64,000 nucleotides of DNA, taken from Natronogracilivirga saccharolytica (GTDB taxonomy: Bacteria > Bacteroidota > Rhodothermia > Balneolales > Natronogracilivirgulaceae). The stretch lies in NCBI RefSeq assembly GCF_017921895.1, contig NZ_JAFIDN010000001.1, positions 124,001 through 188,000 of the forward strand. Direction: 5' to 3'. The translations under genes and the position numbers were made by a program. Of the stretch, positions 7,301-16,201 are shown piece after piece. The notes under the pieces were generated by a model. The model was not told the origin of the DNA. It made no database searches and saw only the letters and a list, made by a program, of their open reading frames with translations. Within the stretch, counting starts at the first letter, position 1. Each line of letters opens with the position of its first letter.

Positions 7301-8596
7301 TCAACGGCCGGTTTCCACAAACTGGCCGTTGTTGTATACAGCCAGGGGACGCCCCGACATTGTCCGGCCAAGGTAAGGGGTATTCCTGGAGCGTGACCGG
7401 ACGGCATCGGTGTCGTACAGCCATTCCCCATCCGTATCAAATATCGTAATATTGGCCTGCTCTCCCACCGCAACAGTTGGCACCGGAATGTTTAATATGG
7501 ATCTGGGATGCAGTGTCAGCTTTGCAATAACTTCCGGCAGTTTCATTCTTCCGGAATGCAGCAGTTTTCTGCAGATAACACTCCATGCCGTTTCCAGCCC
7601 GATAATGCCGTTGGGTGCATAGATGAACTCCACTTCTTTCTCGTCTACGGAATGGGGGGCATGATCCGTGCAGACAGCATCAATGGTTCCGTCAGCAAGC
7701 CCGTCAATGATTGCCTCCACATCGCTGTCAGTCCGCAAAGGAGGATGCATTTTCCAGTTGGTATCAAAATCCGTGCGTTCTATTTCCTCATCCGTCAAAT
7801 CGAAATGATGCGGACAAGCTTCGGTGGTGATTTTTATTCCCCTGCTTTTGGCCTCGCGGACCAGTGATACCGCCTTTTCAGTACTGATGTGGGCCACATG
7901 CACATGTCCGCCGGTCAGTTCCGCCAGCAATACATCCCGCGCGATCATGATCTCTTCGGCTATGGAAGGCGTGCCGGCCAGACCGAGCCGGGTTGAAACC
8001 CTACCCTCATGCATATGTCCGGGACGTGATAACGGCAGGTCTTCCTCATGATTTATAGTTGGCACACCGAGCATGGCTGAATATTCCAGTGCTGTCCGCA
8101 TCAGTCGGCTGTCCTGTACCGGATCGCCGTCATCACTGAATGCAACAGCGCCGCCTTCAACCATATCAGCCATTTCCGTAATCGAGGTGCCCTTCCGGTT
8201 TTTGGATACACACCCGACAGGATGCACGTCCACCGGCAAGCCTGCGGCCTGTTTTAAAATAAAATTCACCACATCCCTGGTATGGATGGGCGGATTGGTA
8301 TTCGGCATGCAGGCAACAGCCGTAAAACCTCCGGCTGCAGCGGCATCGCATCCGGTAGCAACGGTTTCCTTGTGCTCAAAACCCGGCTCGCGTAAATGGA
8401 CATGCATATCCATCCAGCCGGGTGATACATACGCTCCGGAAGCATCATAAACCTGCTCATTACGGCCGGGCGTCAGCCCGGTAGCGATTTCCGTGATGAT
8501 GCCGTTGTTTATCCTGATATCTGCCGTTGCCCCGGCTTCTTCCCGGTGGTCTACCGGACGAACGTTTTTTATCAGCAAATCCTTTGTTGAACTCAT
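7301..8596 (-). CDS. pyrC: Dihydroorotase (class I, PyrC-type)
   Basis: The enzyme closes carbamoyl-aspartate to dihydroorotate in UMP synthesis. The protein (431 aa from ATG at 8596; a GTG two codons earlier is possible) has the metal motif DMHVHLREPG, the NTNPP segment, the AFSDDG segment typical of bacterial class I dihydroorotases, the histidines of INHEED and HVAHIST, and the catalytic Asp of CTDHAPHS. It shares the pathway with pyrE and pyrG found elsewhere in the window but is not in an operon with them. It is divergent from xseA, with 80 bp between starts. Its 3' end forms a terminator-like hairpin. An allantoinase or hydantoinase is a less likely reading. Confidence 0.93.
   Translation of the reverse strand: MSSTKDLLIKNVRPVDHREEAGATADIRINNGIITEIATGLTPGRNEQVYDASGAYVSPGWMDMHVHLREPGFEHKETVATGCDAAAAGGFTAVACMPNTNPPIHTRDVVNFILKQAAGLPVDVHPVGCVSKNRKGTSITEMADMVEGGAVAFSDDGDPVQDSRLMRTALEYSAMLGVPTINHEEDLPLSRPGHMHEGRVSTRLGLAGTPSIAEEIMIARDVLLAELTGGHVHVAHISTEKAVSLVREAKSRGIKITTEACPHHFDLTDEEIERTDFDTNWKMHPPLRTDSDVEAIIDGLADGTIDAVCTDHAPHSVDEKEVEFIYAPNGIIGLETAWSVICRKLLHSGRMKLPEVIAKLTLHPRSILNIPVPTVAVGEQANITIFDTDGEWLYDTDAVRSRSRNTPYLGRTMSGRPLAVYNNGQFVETGR
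7302..7331 (-). terminator. Terminator hairpin overlapping the pyrC stop codon
   Basis: A 13-bp stem with one mismatch (CAACGGCCGGTTT against AAACTGGCCGTTG) and a 4-nt loop ends at the second base of the pyrC stop codon. On the minus strand it is followed by TTTTACAG and a little later by TTTTTT. The last ten codons of pyrC therefore double as the terminator stem. Confidence 0.6.
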
Positions 8597-8676
8597 GCGC
8601 ACTGGTTATTATGATTTTTGAGTCACTAAATATAACTTATTAGCCATTCGGCTGAAAACAAGCTTTTCAAAATTTC

Positions 8677-9960
8677 ATGACGGACCTGTTCAATCAACCC
8701 AAAGAAGACCCGGTTCATATTCTGAGTGTCTCGGAGCTCACCGGTGAACTCAAAATGATGATCGAAGATCACTTCGACTGGATCAATGTCCGTGGAGAAG
8801 TGAGTCAGCCTAAAACCAGCCGGAACGGTCATCTTTACTTCACACTCAAGGATGACACAGCTCAGCTTCCTTGTGTGATGTGGCGGTCAAAGCGCCAGTC
8901 GCAGGACTACCTGCCTGAACACGGCGATGAAATTGTGGCTGCCGGTCCGTTGCAGGTTTATGCACCTCACGGGCGGTATCAGATGATTGTTCAGTCGCTG
9001 CGCCCGGCCGGACTTGGAGCACTTCAACAGGCTTTTGAACAGCTGAAGAAAAAACTTCAGGATGAAGGACTGTTCGACGAAAACCGCAAGAAGCCCATCC
9101 CGCGATTTCCTGAAGTCATAGGAATTGTCACCTCTGCAACGGGAGCGGCTTTCCAGGATATGAAAAACACGCTGGAAAAACGGTATCCGCTTTGTGAGAT
9201 TCGGCTTTTTCATGCTTCGGTGCAGGGATCTCAGGCTGCTCCCGAAATAAGCGATGCCATCCGTTTTTTTTCCGGTCAGGATGATATTGAACTGCTGATT
9301 ATTGGCCGGGGCGGTGGTTCGCTGGAAGATCTGTGGGCATTTAATGAGGAAATCGTGGCCAGGGCTATAGCCGAATGCCGCATTCCCGTCATCAGTGCCG
9401 TAGGACACGAAACTGATTTCAGCATATCAGATTTTGTTGCCGATGCGCGTGCAGCCACGCCTACCCAGGCCATCATAATGGCCGTTCCGGATCAAAACGA
9501 TCTGAAAATGAAGATTGAAGACCTGCAAATGACACTTGAAATGCGTGTAAAGCAGCTTCTGGAAAAGCACAAGGAGACCGTTTCACGCTTCCTTGACAAC
9601 TATGCGCTTCACAAAGTGAGGCAGCGGATCGCCAGAAACAAGGAACAGTTAGAATGGAAAAAACAACAGGCAGGACAGCTTTTGCGTATTCAGATACGAA
9701 ACAGGCATGAAGAAATCCGGCGATTATCCGATGCCGTTCAAAACTCTGTGAGTACGCTGTTGCTGCAAAAAAAATCACGCTGGAATGAGCTGCATCAAAA
9801 AGTCTTAGCTGCTGACCCCAATAAACCGCTGAAAAAAGGTTACACAAGGATACGCCAGCAGGGAGCCTGGATCCGCTCCTCGCACAACTTCAGGTCAGAC
9901 GCAGGCTTTGAAATAGAATGGAGTGACAAAACCACTCCTATTGATCGTGCGAAAAAATAA
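8677..9960 (+). CDS. xseA: Exodeoxyribonuclease VII large subunit
   Basis: This 427-aa protein is the catalytic subunit of exonuclease VII, which degrades single-stranded DNA from both ends. It has the N-terminal OB-fold (about 14-110, with NVRGEVSQPKTSRNGHLYFT) and the Exonuc_VII_L domain (GIVTSATGAAFQDM, then GRGGGSLEDLWAFNEE and VSAVGHETDFSISDFVADAR). A long coiled-coil region (about 270-380) that binds the small subunit follows. The last segment (DPNKPLKKGYTRIR) is the usual C-terminal signature. No small subunit gene (xseB) is next to it; the following gene is convergent with only 5 bp between stops. The ATG start fits the family start. Confidence 0.95.
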   Translation: MTDLFNQPKEDPVHILSVSELTGELKMMIEDHFDWINVRGEVSQPKTSRNGHLYFTLKDDTAQLPCVMWRSKRQSQDYLPEHGDEIVAAGPLQVYAPHGRYQMIVQSLRPAGLGALQQAFEQLKKKLQDEGLFDENRKKPIPRFPEVIGIVTSATGAAFQDMKNTLEKRYPLCEIRLFHASVQGSQAAPEISDAIRFFSGQDDIELLIIGRGGGSLEDLWAFNEEIVARAIAECRIPVISAVGHETDFSISDFVADARAATPTQAIIMAVPDQNDLKMKIEDLQMTLEMRVKQLLEKHKETVSRFLDNYALHKVRQRIARNKEQLEWKKQQAGQLLRIQIRNRHEEIRRLSDAVQNSVSTLLLQKKSRWNELHQKVLAADPNKPLKKGYTRIRQQGAWIRSSHNFRSDAGFEIEWSDKTTPIDRAKK

Positions 9961-9965
9961 CCAGG

Positions 9966-11237
9966 CTACATGACAGTCATTCTGACCGTCTCAATGCGGG
10001 ACTGCCGCGCCTTGCTGATAATAAACTTGTGGTTTCCGATGATAACCTCTTCATTCACGCGCGGAATCCGTCCGATTTCATTGATTATGTAACCAGCAAC
10101 GGTTTCATAGTTATTATTGCGCTCCGGAAGGCCGGCGGACGGAAATTTTTCCGACAACTCCTGAAGAGGCACATCCCCACTTAAAATGAAGGTATCAGGA
10201 GATATTTTTTTCATTATGGTGTCTTCCATATCATATTCGTCCTGAATATCTCCAACAACTTCTTCCAGTAAATCCTCAGTGGTTACCAGCCCGGCGGTGC
10301 CGCCATATTCATCAATGACAATAGCCAGCGATATTTTAAGTCTCTGAAATTCGGAAAGAAGGTCTTTGGACTTCTGGCTTGACGGGATATGCTTTACCGG
10401 ACGGATGATTTCGTTCAGGCTCTGCGGACTCTTGAACAGATCATAGGCAAAAACGACACCAATCACGTTATCAATGGACTGCTCATATACCGGTATTTTT
10501 GAAAAGCCGGATGATACAAACTTCTGAAGCACCTCCTGGAGCTCTGCATTTTTTTCCACTGCTATAATTTCAGTTCTGGGAATCATGGACTCCCTGACAC
10601 GTTTGTTTGACAGCTGGAGTACATTGGTCAGAATTTCAGAGTCATCGCGATCGATATCCGATTCCTCACTGTCACCAACTTCCCTGAGAAGCATTTCGAT
10701 ATCCTGTCTTCGGAATACCTGTTCAGATGACTGCAGCTGCGGTACAAGAAGGCGTATCAGGCGTGAAGCAGCAGCATTGGCAACATGGATGAAAGGCAAA
10801 AAAAGCACATTCAGAGTTCTGTGGACAGGTGCAAGATAAAAAATAAATGCCTCTGAATTAATCCGGAATACCACTTTCGGAATTACCTCCCCGAAAATCA
10901 TTATGAGAATAGAAGCGATAAACGTCTGGATGAGAAGAACGACGAAATCAGAGGGAAAAGCATCGAACAGGCTAAAGTAGATTGCTGAAACCGGTTGTAC
11001 CAGAAACAGTGCCATCAGTGTGGCATAAATCACATTGACCACATTATTCCCGATCAAAGTGGTCGACAGAAATGCCTCGGGATCTTTGAGAAAATGTGTC
11101 AGCGCCCGGGATCGTATCGTTTTTTTACGGGCACGGATTTCAAGCTTGAGCCGGTTGGCCGATACAAAACCGATTTCTGAACCGGCAAAAAAACCGCTCA
11201 GAAGAATGAATATTAAAATGATCAACCATTCGCTCAT
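9966..11237 (-). CDS. CNNM/CorC/HlyC-type membrane protein with CBS domains
   Basis: I place the start at ATG 11237 (423 aa) because AGGAGG lies 6 nt upstream. The N-terminal DUF21/CNNM membrane domain (about 1-180, four hydrophobic segments, with the SGFFAGSEIGFVSANR motif) is followed by a CBS pair (about 205-330, with RESMIPRTEI and VIDEYGGTAGLVTTEDLLEEVVGDI) and a C-terminal CorC_HlyC domain (about 345-423). The family is linked to Mg2+/Co2+ export or tolerance, gauged by nucleotide binding at the CBS domains; the 'hemolysin' name is historical. It is the last gene of a minus-strand run of pspA, an unknown membrane protein, a crotonase and this gene. Confidence 0.9.
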   Translation of the reverse strand: MSEWLIILIFILLSGFFAGSEIGFVSANRLKLEIRARKKTIRSRALTHFLKDPEAFLSTTLIGNNVVNVIYATLMALFLVQPVSAIYFSLFDAFPSDFVVLLIQTFIASILIMIFGEVIPKVVFRINSEAFIFYLAPVHRTLNVLFLPFIHVANAAASRLIRLLVPQLQSSEQVFRRQDIEMLLREVGDSEESDIDRDDSEILTNVLQLSNKRVRESMIPRTEIIAVEKNAELQEVLQKFVSSGFSKIPVYEQSIDNVIGVVFAYDLFKSPQSLNEIIRPVKHIPSSQKSKDLLSEFQRLKISLAIVIDEYGGTAGLVTTEDLLEEVVGDIQDEYDMEDTIMKKISPDTFILSGDVPLQELSEKFPSAGLPERNNNYETVAGYIINEIGRIPRVNEEVIIGNHKFIISKARQSRIETVRMTVM

Positions 11238-11363
11238 AAGTAACCTCCTGATGTGCCGGTCTGGCAATACAAGCCGCGTTCAGGAGGAGGCTCCTGGTCT
11301 TTTTCAGATCTGTCCAATGGTGCGTTTGAAGTTTTAGTCCGGTTACCTTCTAAAGATACTGCT

Positions 11364-12149
11364 TTACTCATTACGAAACACAGGTTTTCGTTTTTCCAGA
11401 AATGCGGAAGTGCCTTCCCGAAAATCTTCTGTTCCGCACAGATATCCAAACAGCCGTGCTTCATCCTGAAACCCCTGGGCCCGGTTCGGATATGCAGCAT
11501 GGACAGACTGAATTGCTTTTTTCAAAGCTATCGGGGCATTTTTTTTAATGGTACCCAGCCATTTTTTTGCTTCGTCCACAGCCCGGCCTTCATCCACCAG
11601 CCGGTTTACCAGACCGAACTCATATGCCCTTTGCGCATCAACAGGAGTGCCATCCAGAATCATTTCCAGTGCCCTTCCCTTTCCGATAAGCCGCGGAAGG
11701 CGCTGAGTTCCTCCATAGCCGGGAATGAGCCCGAGTCCAAGCTCCGGAAGGCCAAATTTTGCCGTCCCGGATGCGACCCTGAGATGACACGCCAGTGCAA
11801 GCTCACATCCGCCACCGAGTGCGTATCCCTCAACTGCGGCGATGACAGGTTTACCGGTCGACTCAATAATAGAAAAAACCACCTGTCCTTTTCGCGAGGC
11901 CCGCTCACCGCTTTTGACCTTCAGGTTTTTCAGTTCGTTGATATCCGCACCTGCAACAAATGCTTTGCTGCCAGCTCCGGAAATGACAACACCCCTGATA
12001 TCGTCATCCTCCTGAATATGTTCAAACAATTCCCTGAATTCATCAAGGACCTTGTTGTCAAGTGCATTAAGCTTTTCAGGCCGGTTGACCGTAACGGTCG
12101 CGATCTGATCCGACGTTTCCACCAGCAACATTTCCGGCTGCAGATTCAT
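11364..12149 (-). CDS. Enoyl-CoA hydratase/isomerase family protein (crotonase)
   Basis: This 261-aa protein has the complete crotonase fold signature: NRPEKLNALDNKV near the start, the oxyanion-hole segment FVAGADINEL, then VIAAVEGYALGGGCELALA and FGLPELGLGLIPGYGGTQRL. Both catalytic glutamates of true enoyl-CoA hydratases are present with the correct 20-residue spacing (GGGCE and GLPE). It most likely hydrates short-chain trans-2-enoyl-CoA in fatty acid or amino acid breakdown. Its first 74 bp overlap the 3' end of the upstream membrane-protein gene in another frame. The crotonase N terminus cannot be shortened past the NRPEKLNAL segment, so at least part of the overlap is real. Confidence 0.93.
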   Translation of the reverse strand: MNLQPEMLLVETSDQIATVTVNRPEKLNALDNKVLDEFRELFEHIQEDDDIRGVVISGAGSKAFVAGADINELKNLKVKSGERASRKGQVVFSIIESTGKPVIAAVEGYALGGGCELALACHLRVASGTAKFGLPELGLGLIPGYGGTQRLPRLIGKGRALEMILDGTPVDAQRAYEFGLVNRLVDEGRAVDEAKKWLGTIKKNAPIALKKAIQSVHAAYPNRAQGFQDEARLFGYLCGTEDFREGTSAFLEKRKPVFRNE

Positions 12150-12978
12150 TTTCAGCTCCAGATTCTTCGTTTAATTCATATTGATTCAGGATAGTATACG
12201 TCGGTGGGAGCTCATCTTCAATATCCTGAATAATAGCCGAAGTCTCTTCCAGCTCATCAATCAACCTGTCCAGATGCCCGCCAACTTCTTCCGGATGCGA
12301 CATGGTGATTGATTTTTCATAGACATACCTCACAGCATCTTCCATCGTCTCCAGCTGTGACCGGCACACTTCAATTTTTTCTTTGCCGGCTTTGTACCGG
12401 TCCAGGCGTTTGTTAAGGATGTGCAAACGCTGTTTTTTTATCTCCAGAACTTTTCCCGACCGGATCGTTTCCATTGCTTTTTTTAACGTTCTGATCTCCA
12501 GGGTGATAGATTCTGCAGATGCATCCGCCAGATACTCCTCATATCGATCCAGTATCAATAAATGGCGAAGGTATTTTGACTGAAGTTCGTCGAGTCTGCC
12601 GGCAAGCTGCTGCGTGAGAGGGCGTGAGGAGGCCGGCATCAGCCGGAAATTCTCCCTGACCGTCGTGGTCAGCCTTCGAAGTGCAAGGAATTGTTTCTGC
12701 CTTTCCATGCAAAGTCTCTCAAAACAGGCTGCTTCACTGCTGTCCCGGTCATTCCGGCCCTCCTGGCTGCGAATGATATGACGCTGAAACCAGCCCTTGT
12801 TCGGAATCGTGCCCAGATAAAGCAGCTCCAGACCAATACCGGCGGTCAGTAAAACTACGGGAAGTCCCTGCACCCCGGAAAAAAAAAGTGCAAAGATTCC
12901 GACGGACAGTAAAAACCCAAGGTTTACCGGATGGAAGAACGCTTCGCGCACAAAGGATATGGAGCTGTGGGTATGCAT
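12076..12978 (-). CDS. Unknown PspA-linked membrane protein with coiled coil
   Basis: I do not recognise this 300-aa protein. It has two adjacent hydrophobic segments (about 16-35 and 38-56, separated by SGVQG) and then a long, charged, mostly helical region (about 75-275) with heptad-like Leu/Ile spacing, which suggests a coiled coil facing the cytoplasm. The C terminus (from about 277) is Gly/Asn/Glu-rich and apparently disordered. It begins 45 bp after pspA and probably is cotranscribed with it; a membrane partner or anchor for PspA is a reasonable guess from context alone. Its last 74 bp overlap the crotonase gene start. It has no PspB or PspC motif that I can see. Confidence 0.8.
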   Translation of the reverse strand: MHTHSSISFVREAFFHPVNLGFLLSVGIFALFFSGVQGLPVVLLTAGIGLELLYLGTIPNKGWFQRHIIRSQEGRNDRDSSEAACFERLCMERQKQFLALRRLTTTVRENFRLMPASSRPLTQQLAGRLDELQSKYLRHLLILDRYEEYLADASAESITLEIRTLKKAMETIRSGKVLEIKKQRLHILNKRLDRYKAGKEKIEVCRSQLETMEDAVRYVYEKSITMSHPEEVGGHLDRLIDELEETSAIIQDIEDELPPTYTILNQYELNEESGAENESAAGNVAGGNVGSDRDRYGQPA

Positions 12979-13023
12979 CTTGATATGATTTGATTAGGTT
13001 GAAGGATGCAACTGTTTCCGGTG

Positions 13024-13794
13024 TTACCGGGACCGGCTGTTTCCGGAATGAACCGTCTGCCGGGATTTGAGATCATTTGCATCAGGATGAATCATCATGC
13101 TGTCTTTGCTGTCATTCTCCCGGAGTGACCTGTCTCCTTTCATTTTGCTTTTAAACTGATTCACAATCTCACCGGCCTTCATTTTTTCGGCATCAAACTC
13201 CAGCTCAAGAGACTTGCTGTCCACGCTGTCCAGAGCAAGCTCCATCCGGGCTTCATTTCTGGCAGTTTCTTCCTTGATCTTTGAAATCATTTCGTCATGG
13301 GTGGCATCCATTCCGCCAATCTCAAATTGCTCAAGGGTATCTGCAACACGGGCCTGCCATTGAGATCGTTCACTTTCGCGCATGGCATCCCTGGCCTCAC
13401 GAATCTTGCGGTCTTTTTCTTTCATGAAGGTCTTTTTGACCTGCAACGCCTTGTCATAAGCCATCCGGGCGCTTTTAAGCTGCTCTCTGGACGTCGCAAG
13501 AGCTTCACGGGAGCGCTGAAGCTGAAGGGCGTAATTCTCTGCAATGTCATCCCGGTTCACCTTGATAGCGGACTGTATCCGGAGTGACAGATCGTGGTTG
13601 GCCTCTTCATAGCGCTTCACTTCCTTTTGAAGAAGCATGACATTGGCCTTGACCGTGGCAATGTTTTCATTCATCTGCGGGACCTGGTCGTTCAGCTCCC
13701 GGATATTCTGTTCCAGAATCCTTTTGGGATCCTCAAGGGCTCCTACCGCCCCGCCAAAAATGGATTTAATGGCTCGCACAAATCTTCTCCACAT
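13024..13794 (-). CDS. pspA: PspA/IM30 family membrane-remodelling protein
   Basis: This 256-aa protein has the family pattern: a short amphipathic N-terminal helix (MWRRFVRAIKSIFGG), the EDPKRILEQNIRELNDQ segment, and then almost continuous coiled-coil helices to about residue 220. ESCRT-III-like PspA/Vipp1 proteins oligomerise on the cytoplasmic face of the inner membrane and protect it under stress. The PspF, PspB and PspC partners are not adjacent; instead an unknown membrane coiled-coil protein follows. The C-terminal 35 residues (DSMMIHPDANDLKSRQ and on) are likely disordered. Downstream genes on the same strand suggest an operon with the crotonase and the CorC-type protein. Confidence 0.9.
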   Translation of the reverse strand: MWRRFVRAIKSIFGGAVGALEDPKRILEQNIRELNDQVPQMNENIATVKANVMLLQKEVKRYEEANHDLSLRIQSAIKVNRDDIAENYALQLQRSREALATSREQLKSARMAYDKALQVKKTFMKEKDRKIREARDAMRESERSQWQARVADTLEQFEIGGMDATHDEMISKIKEETARNEARMELALDSVDSKSLELEFDAEKMKAGEIVNQFKSKMKGDRSLRENDSKDSMMIHPDANDLKSRQTVHSGNSRSR

Positions 13795-13839
13795 AACTTC
13801 TCCGGTTTGGTTCTCACATTGCCGGACAAGCCCGGGAGA

Positions 13840-15177
13840 TCAGCTCCAGGGAGTGGTGCCTTCCTTTGTAACAGTATCTGTTATCAATGCAGGCACCTCA
13901 ACACGGGAAGAACCTATACTTACAGCATCCTGCAGCATCTTCCGGACCATGTCCGTTTGTTCTTCCTTATTCGTGAAGCATCTGGCAATTGTTTCACCAC
14001 GGCGTACATCTTCACCTATCTTTTTTTCCAGAATGATTCCCGACTGCGGATCAACAACATCTTCTTTTGATTTCCGGCCGGCTCCAAGCTCAACACCTGC
14101 CATGCCGATAGCATAGGCATCCATTGCCGTAATGAATCCGTCGGAAGCGGCATTTACGTCAAATTGACGGCGGGCTTGGGGATAATCGTCCGGCCGGTCA
14201 AGATATTCGGTCGAGCCATCCTGCTCTGTCACGATATCACGGAACTTTTGCATAGCCGTGCCATTCCGGACCGACTCCCTGCTTTTCTCTATTCCCTCTT
14301 CAACGGAACCCGCATTACCGCCGAGATATATCATGGTGCCGGCAAGCTGATGGGTAACCTGCAGCAAATCCTCCGGTCCTCCGCCATTGAGACATTCAAT
14401 ACTTTCATGGACTTCAAACCAGTTTCCCACCTTTTGTCCCAGGGGTTGTTCCATGCTGGTAAGGTACGCTATGGTACGTTTTCCGAACTCCTCTCCTATC
14501 GAAACCAGTTTCCTTGCCAGTTCAAGTGCCTGGTCCCTTGTCTTCATAAATGCGCCGGATCCGAATTTGACATCCAGAACGAGGGCATCTATCCCTTCGG
14601 CCAGTTTTTTGCTCATAATGCTTCCCGCGATCAGGGGGATGGACTCAACAGTAGCCGTAACATCTCTCAGGGCATACATGCGTTTATCGGCGGGGGCAAT
14701 TTCTTCGGTTTGTCCGATCAGGACCAGTCCGTGCTTCTTCAGCACCTCAACATACCGGTCCAGATCAAGATTGACATTAAATCCGGGAATGGATTCCAGT
14801 TTGTCAAGCGTGCCGCCGGAATGTCCCAGTCCGCGTCCGGATATCATCGGAACCGGAACGCCGCAAGCCGCAACTATGGGAGCAAGAATCAGGGATGTTT
14901 TGTCCCCGACACCTCCGGTCGAGTGTTTGTCCACCTTGACACCCGGCACACTGCTTAAATCCATTACGGTACCGGAATGCAGCATTTCCCTGGTCAGCGC
15001 TGCAGCCTCCTCATCATTCAGGCCGTTGAGAAAACACGCCATCAGAAAGGCACTCATTTGATAGTCGGGCATGACATCCCGGCTGTATTGCTGGACAAGA
15101 AAACGAATTTCATCAGGCGCCAGCCCCTCTTTTTCACGCTTTTTCCTGATGAGTGAGACAATATTGTAGGATTTCAT
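13840..15177 (-). CDS. deoA: Thymidine/pyrimidine-nucleoside phosphorylase
   Basis: The enzyme cleaves thymidine, deoxyuridine or uridine with phosphate to base and (deoxy)ribose-1-phosphate for salvage. The 445-aa length is typical. The N-terminal helical domain (FLVQQYSRDVMPDYQMSAFLMA) precedes the family signature with phosphate-binding loop (KHSTGGVGDKTSL) and SGRGLGHSGGTLDKLESIPG; the C-terminal domain ends the protein. Whether it is the thymidine-specific DeoA type or the broad Pdp type cannot be settled by eye; the symbol is provisional. It sits upstream of pspA with 45 bp between. Confidence 0.92.
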   Translation of the reverse strand: MKSYNIVSLIRKKREKEGLAPDEIRFLVQQYSRDVMPDYQMSAFLMACFLNGLNDEEAAALTREMLHSGTVMDLSSVPGVKVDKHSTGGVGDKTSLILAPIVAACGVPVPMISGRGLGHSGGTLDKLESIPGFNVNLDLDRYVEVLKKHGLVLIGQTEEIAPADKRMYALRDVTATVESIPLIAGSIMSKKLAEGIDALVLDVKFGSGAFMKTRDQALELARKLVSIGEEFGKRTIAYLTSMEQPLGQKVGNWFEVHESIECLNGGGPEDLLQVTHQLAGTMIYLGGNAGSVEEGIEKSRESVRNGTAMQKFRDIVTEQDGSTEYLDRPDDYPQARRQFDVNAASDGFITAMDAYAIGMAGVELGAGRKSKEDVVDPQSGIILEKKIGEDVRRGETIARCFTNKEEQTDMVRKMLQDAVSIGSSRVEVPALITDTVTKEGTTPWS

Positions 15178-15427
15178 GGTTTTTCTGGTTTTACAGGAAG
15201 GAATATCTGAATATTATCGTTGACAAGGAGGAAACGGAAATATAACAAATGACAGACAAGGTCAAATAGCTTGCTTATGAAAAGCCATTCAATAATTTTA
15301 AAAAAATGATATCTTCTGACATTCTCAGTTTTAAAAAAGTACCGGACGGGCAGCAGACTTTTGCTGTATTACCGGTAATGACATGATCACACAGACCGGG
15401 TAAATCCCGGAATTCAATTTTCCTTAT

Positions 15428-16186
15428 ATGGAATTTTCACTCTTTCAGCTGTTAATTCTTCTTCTGTTGTTCTATCCGCTTATCCGCAGATTGCTTGGCG
15501 GTGGCTCAAAGCAGCAGCAAGAGGAAGAAGAAGCGCAAACGGGATATGATCCCTACTCACGGACCGGACAGCAATCCGAAGGCCGTTCGTCCCGTACTCA
15601 AGAAACATACCGTCAAAAACAGCAGGAAACCGGTGATCAGAGCTGGGAAGATTTTTTCGAAGGACTGGAAAAGGTATTAGCCGGAGAGGAACAGGAATCC
15701 CAAACCACAAGGTCACAAGGGCATAATCGACCGGATCGCCCTCAGGGCGGCGGAGTAAGAGATCAGCGTCGCACTACCGCCAGCACCGCAAGCAGCGATA
15801 CCCGCCGAAGTCAAGGATCATCGCAGTCACAAAGACATCCGCTCGAAGGTCCCGTTTACGGTTCCTCAGGGTCCTCAGATTCCTCCGGGTCCTCAAGGTA
15901 TTCTGAAAGCGAGAAACCCGGGTCCTCTGACCCTTTCAGTTATGATCAGTCGGATGAAGCCGGCATCGGAAAACAATCCGAACTGGTAGACCGTGAACTA
16001 ACGGAAAGCGACAACCCGATTTATACCGGACTGGATGAAGTTACCGAAGTGACTGCCCTGGACTCACAGGGCACAAAAAAGGTCAAGAAAATATTGAAAG
16101 ATCCGGAGCGGCTGCGCGATGGTATACTGCTGAAAGAAATACTGGGGCCTCCCAAATCACGGCGCCGTCACCACCACTCATTCTGA
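15428..16186 (+). CDS. Unknown Ser/Gln-rich protein with N-terminal membrane anchor
   Basis: This 252-aa protein is not recognised. It begins with a single membrane segment (FSLFQLLILLLLFYPLIRRLLGG, about 3-25) and then a long polar, low-complexity region rich in Gln, Ser, Arg and Glu, including a short motif SWEDFFEGLEKVLAGEE (about 76-92) and four SSX tripeptides from a 9-bp tandem repeat. The C terminus regains order (DEVTEVTALDSQGTKKVKKI, then LRDGILLKEILGPP and a basic tail). It is 15 bp before pdxB and probably cotranscribed with it. The conserved-looking C-terminal segment LKEILGPPKSRR may bind a partner. No function can be given. Confidence 0.75.
   Translation: MEFSLFQLLILLLLFYPLIRRLLGGGSKQQQEEEEAQTGYDPYSRTGQQSEGRSSRTQETYRQKQQETGDQSWEDFFEGLEKVLAGEEQESQTTRSQGHNRPDRPQGGGVRDQRRTTASTASSDTRRSQGSSQSQRHPLEGPVYGSSGSSDSSGSSRYSESEKPGSSDPFSYDQSDEAGIGKQSELVDRELTESDNPIYTGLDEVTEVTALDSQGTKKVKKILKDPERLRDGILLKEILGPPKSRRRHHHSF
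15863..15898 (+). repeat. 9-bp tandem repeat, four copies
   Basis: Four units of TCCTCAGGG-type sequence (TCCTCAGGG, TCCTCAGAT, TCCTCCGGG, TCCTCAAGG) encode SSG, SSD, SSG and SSR within the Ser-rich linker of the unknown protein. In-frame copy-number change would not break the gene. Confidence 0.75.
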
Positions 16187-16201
16187 AATACGCAATTCTG
16201 C

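Noticed and set aside
11253-12194. 313-codon open frame on the plus strand
   Set aside because: It lies antisense to the crotonase gene, whose motifs are complete; the plus-strand product has no recognisable features and an odd composition.
14164-14958. 264-codon open frame on the plus strand
   Set aside because: Antisense to the pyrimidine phosphorylase gene, whose signature is complete.
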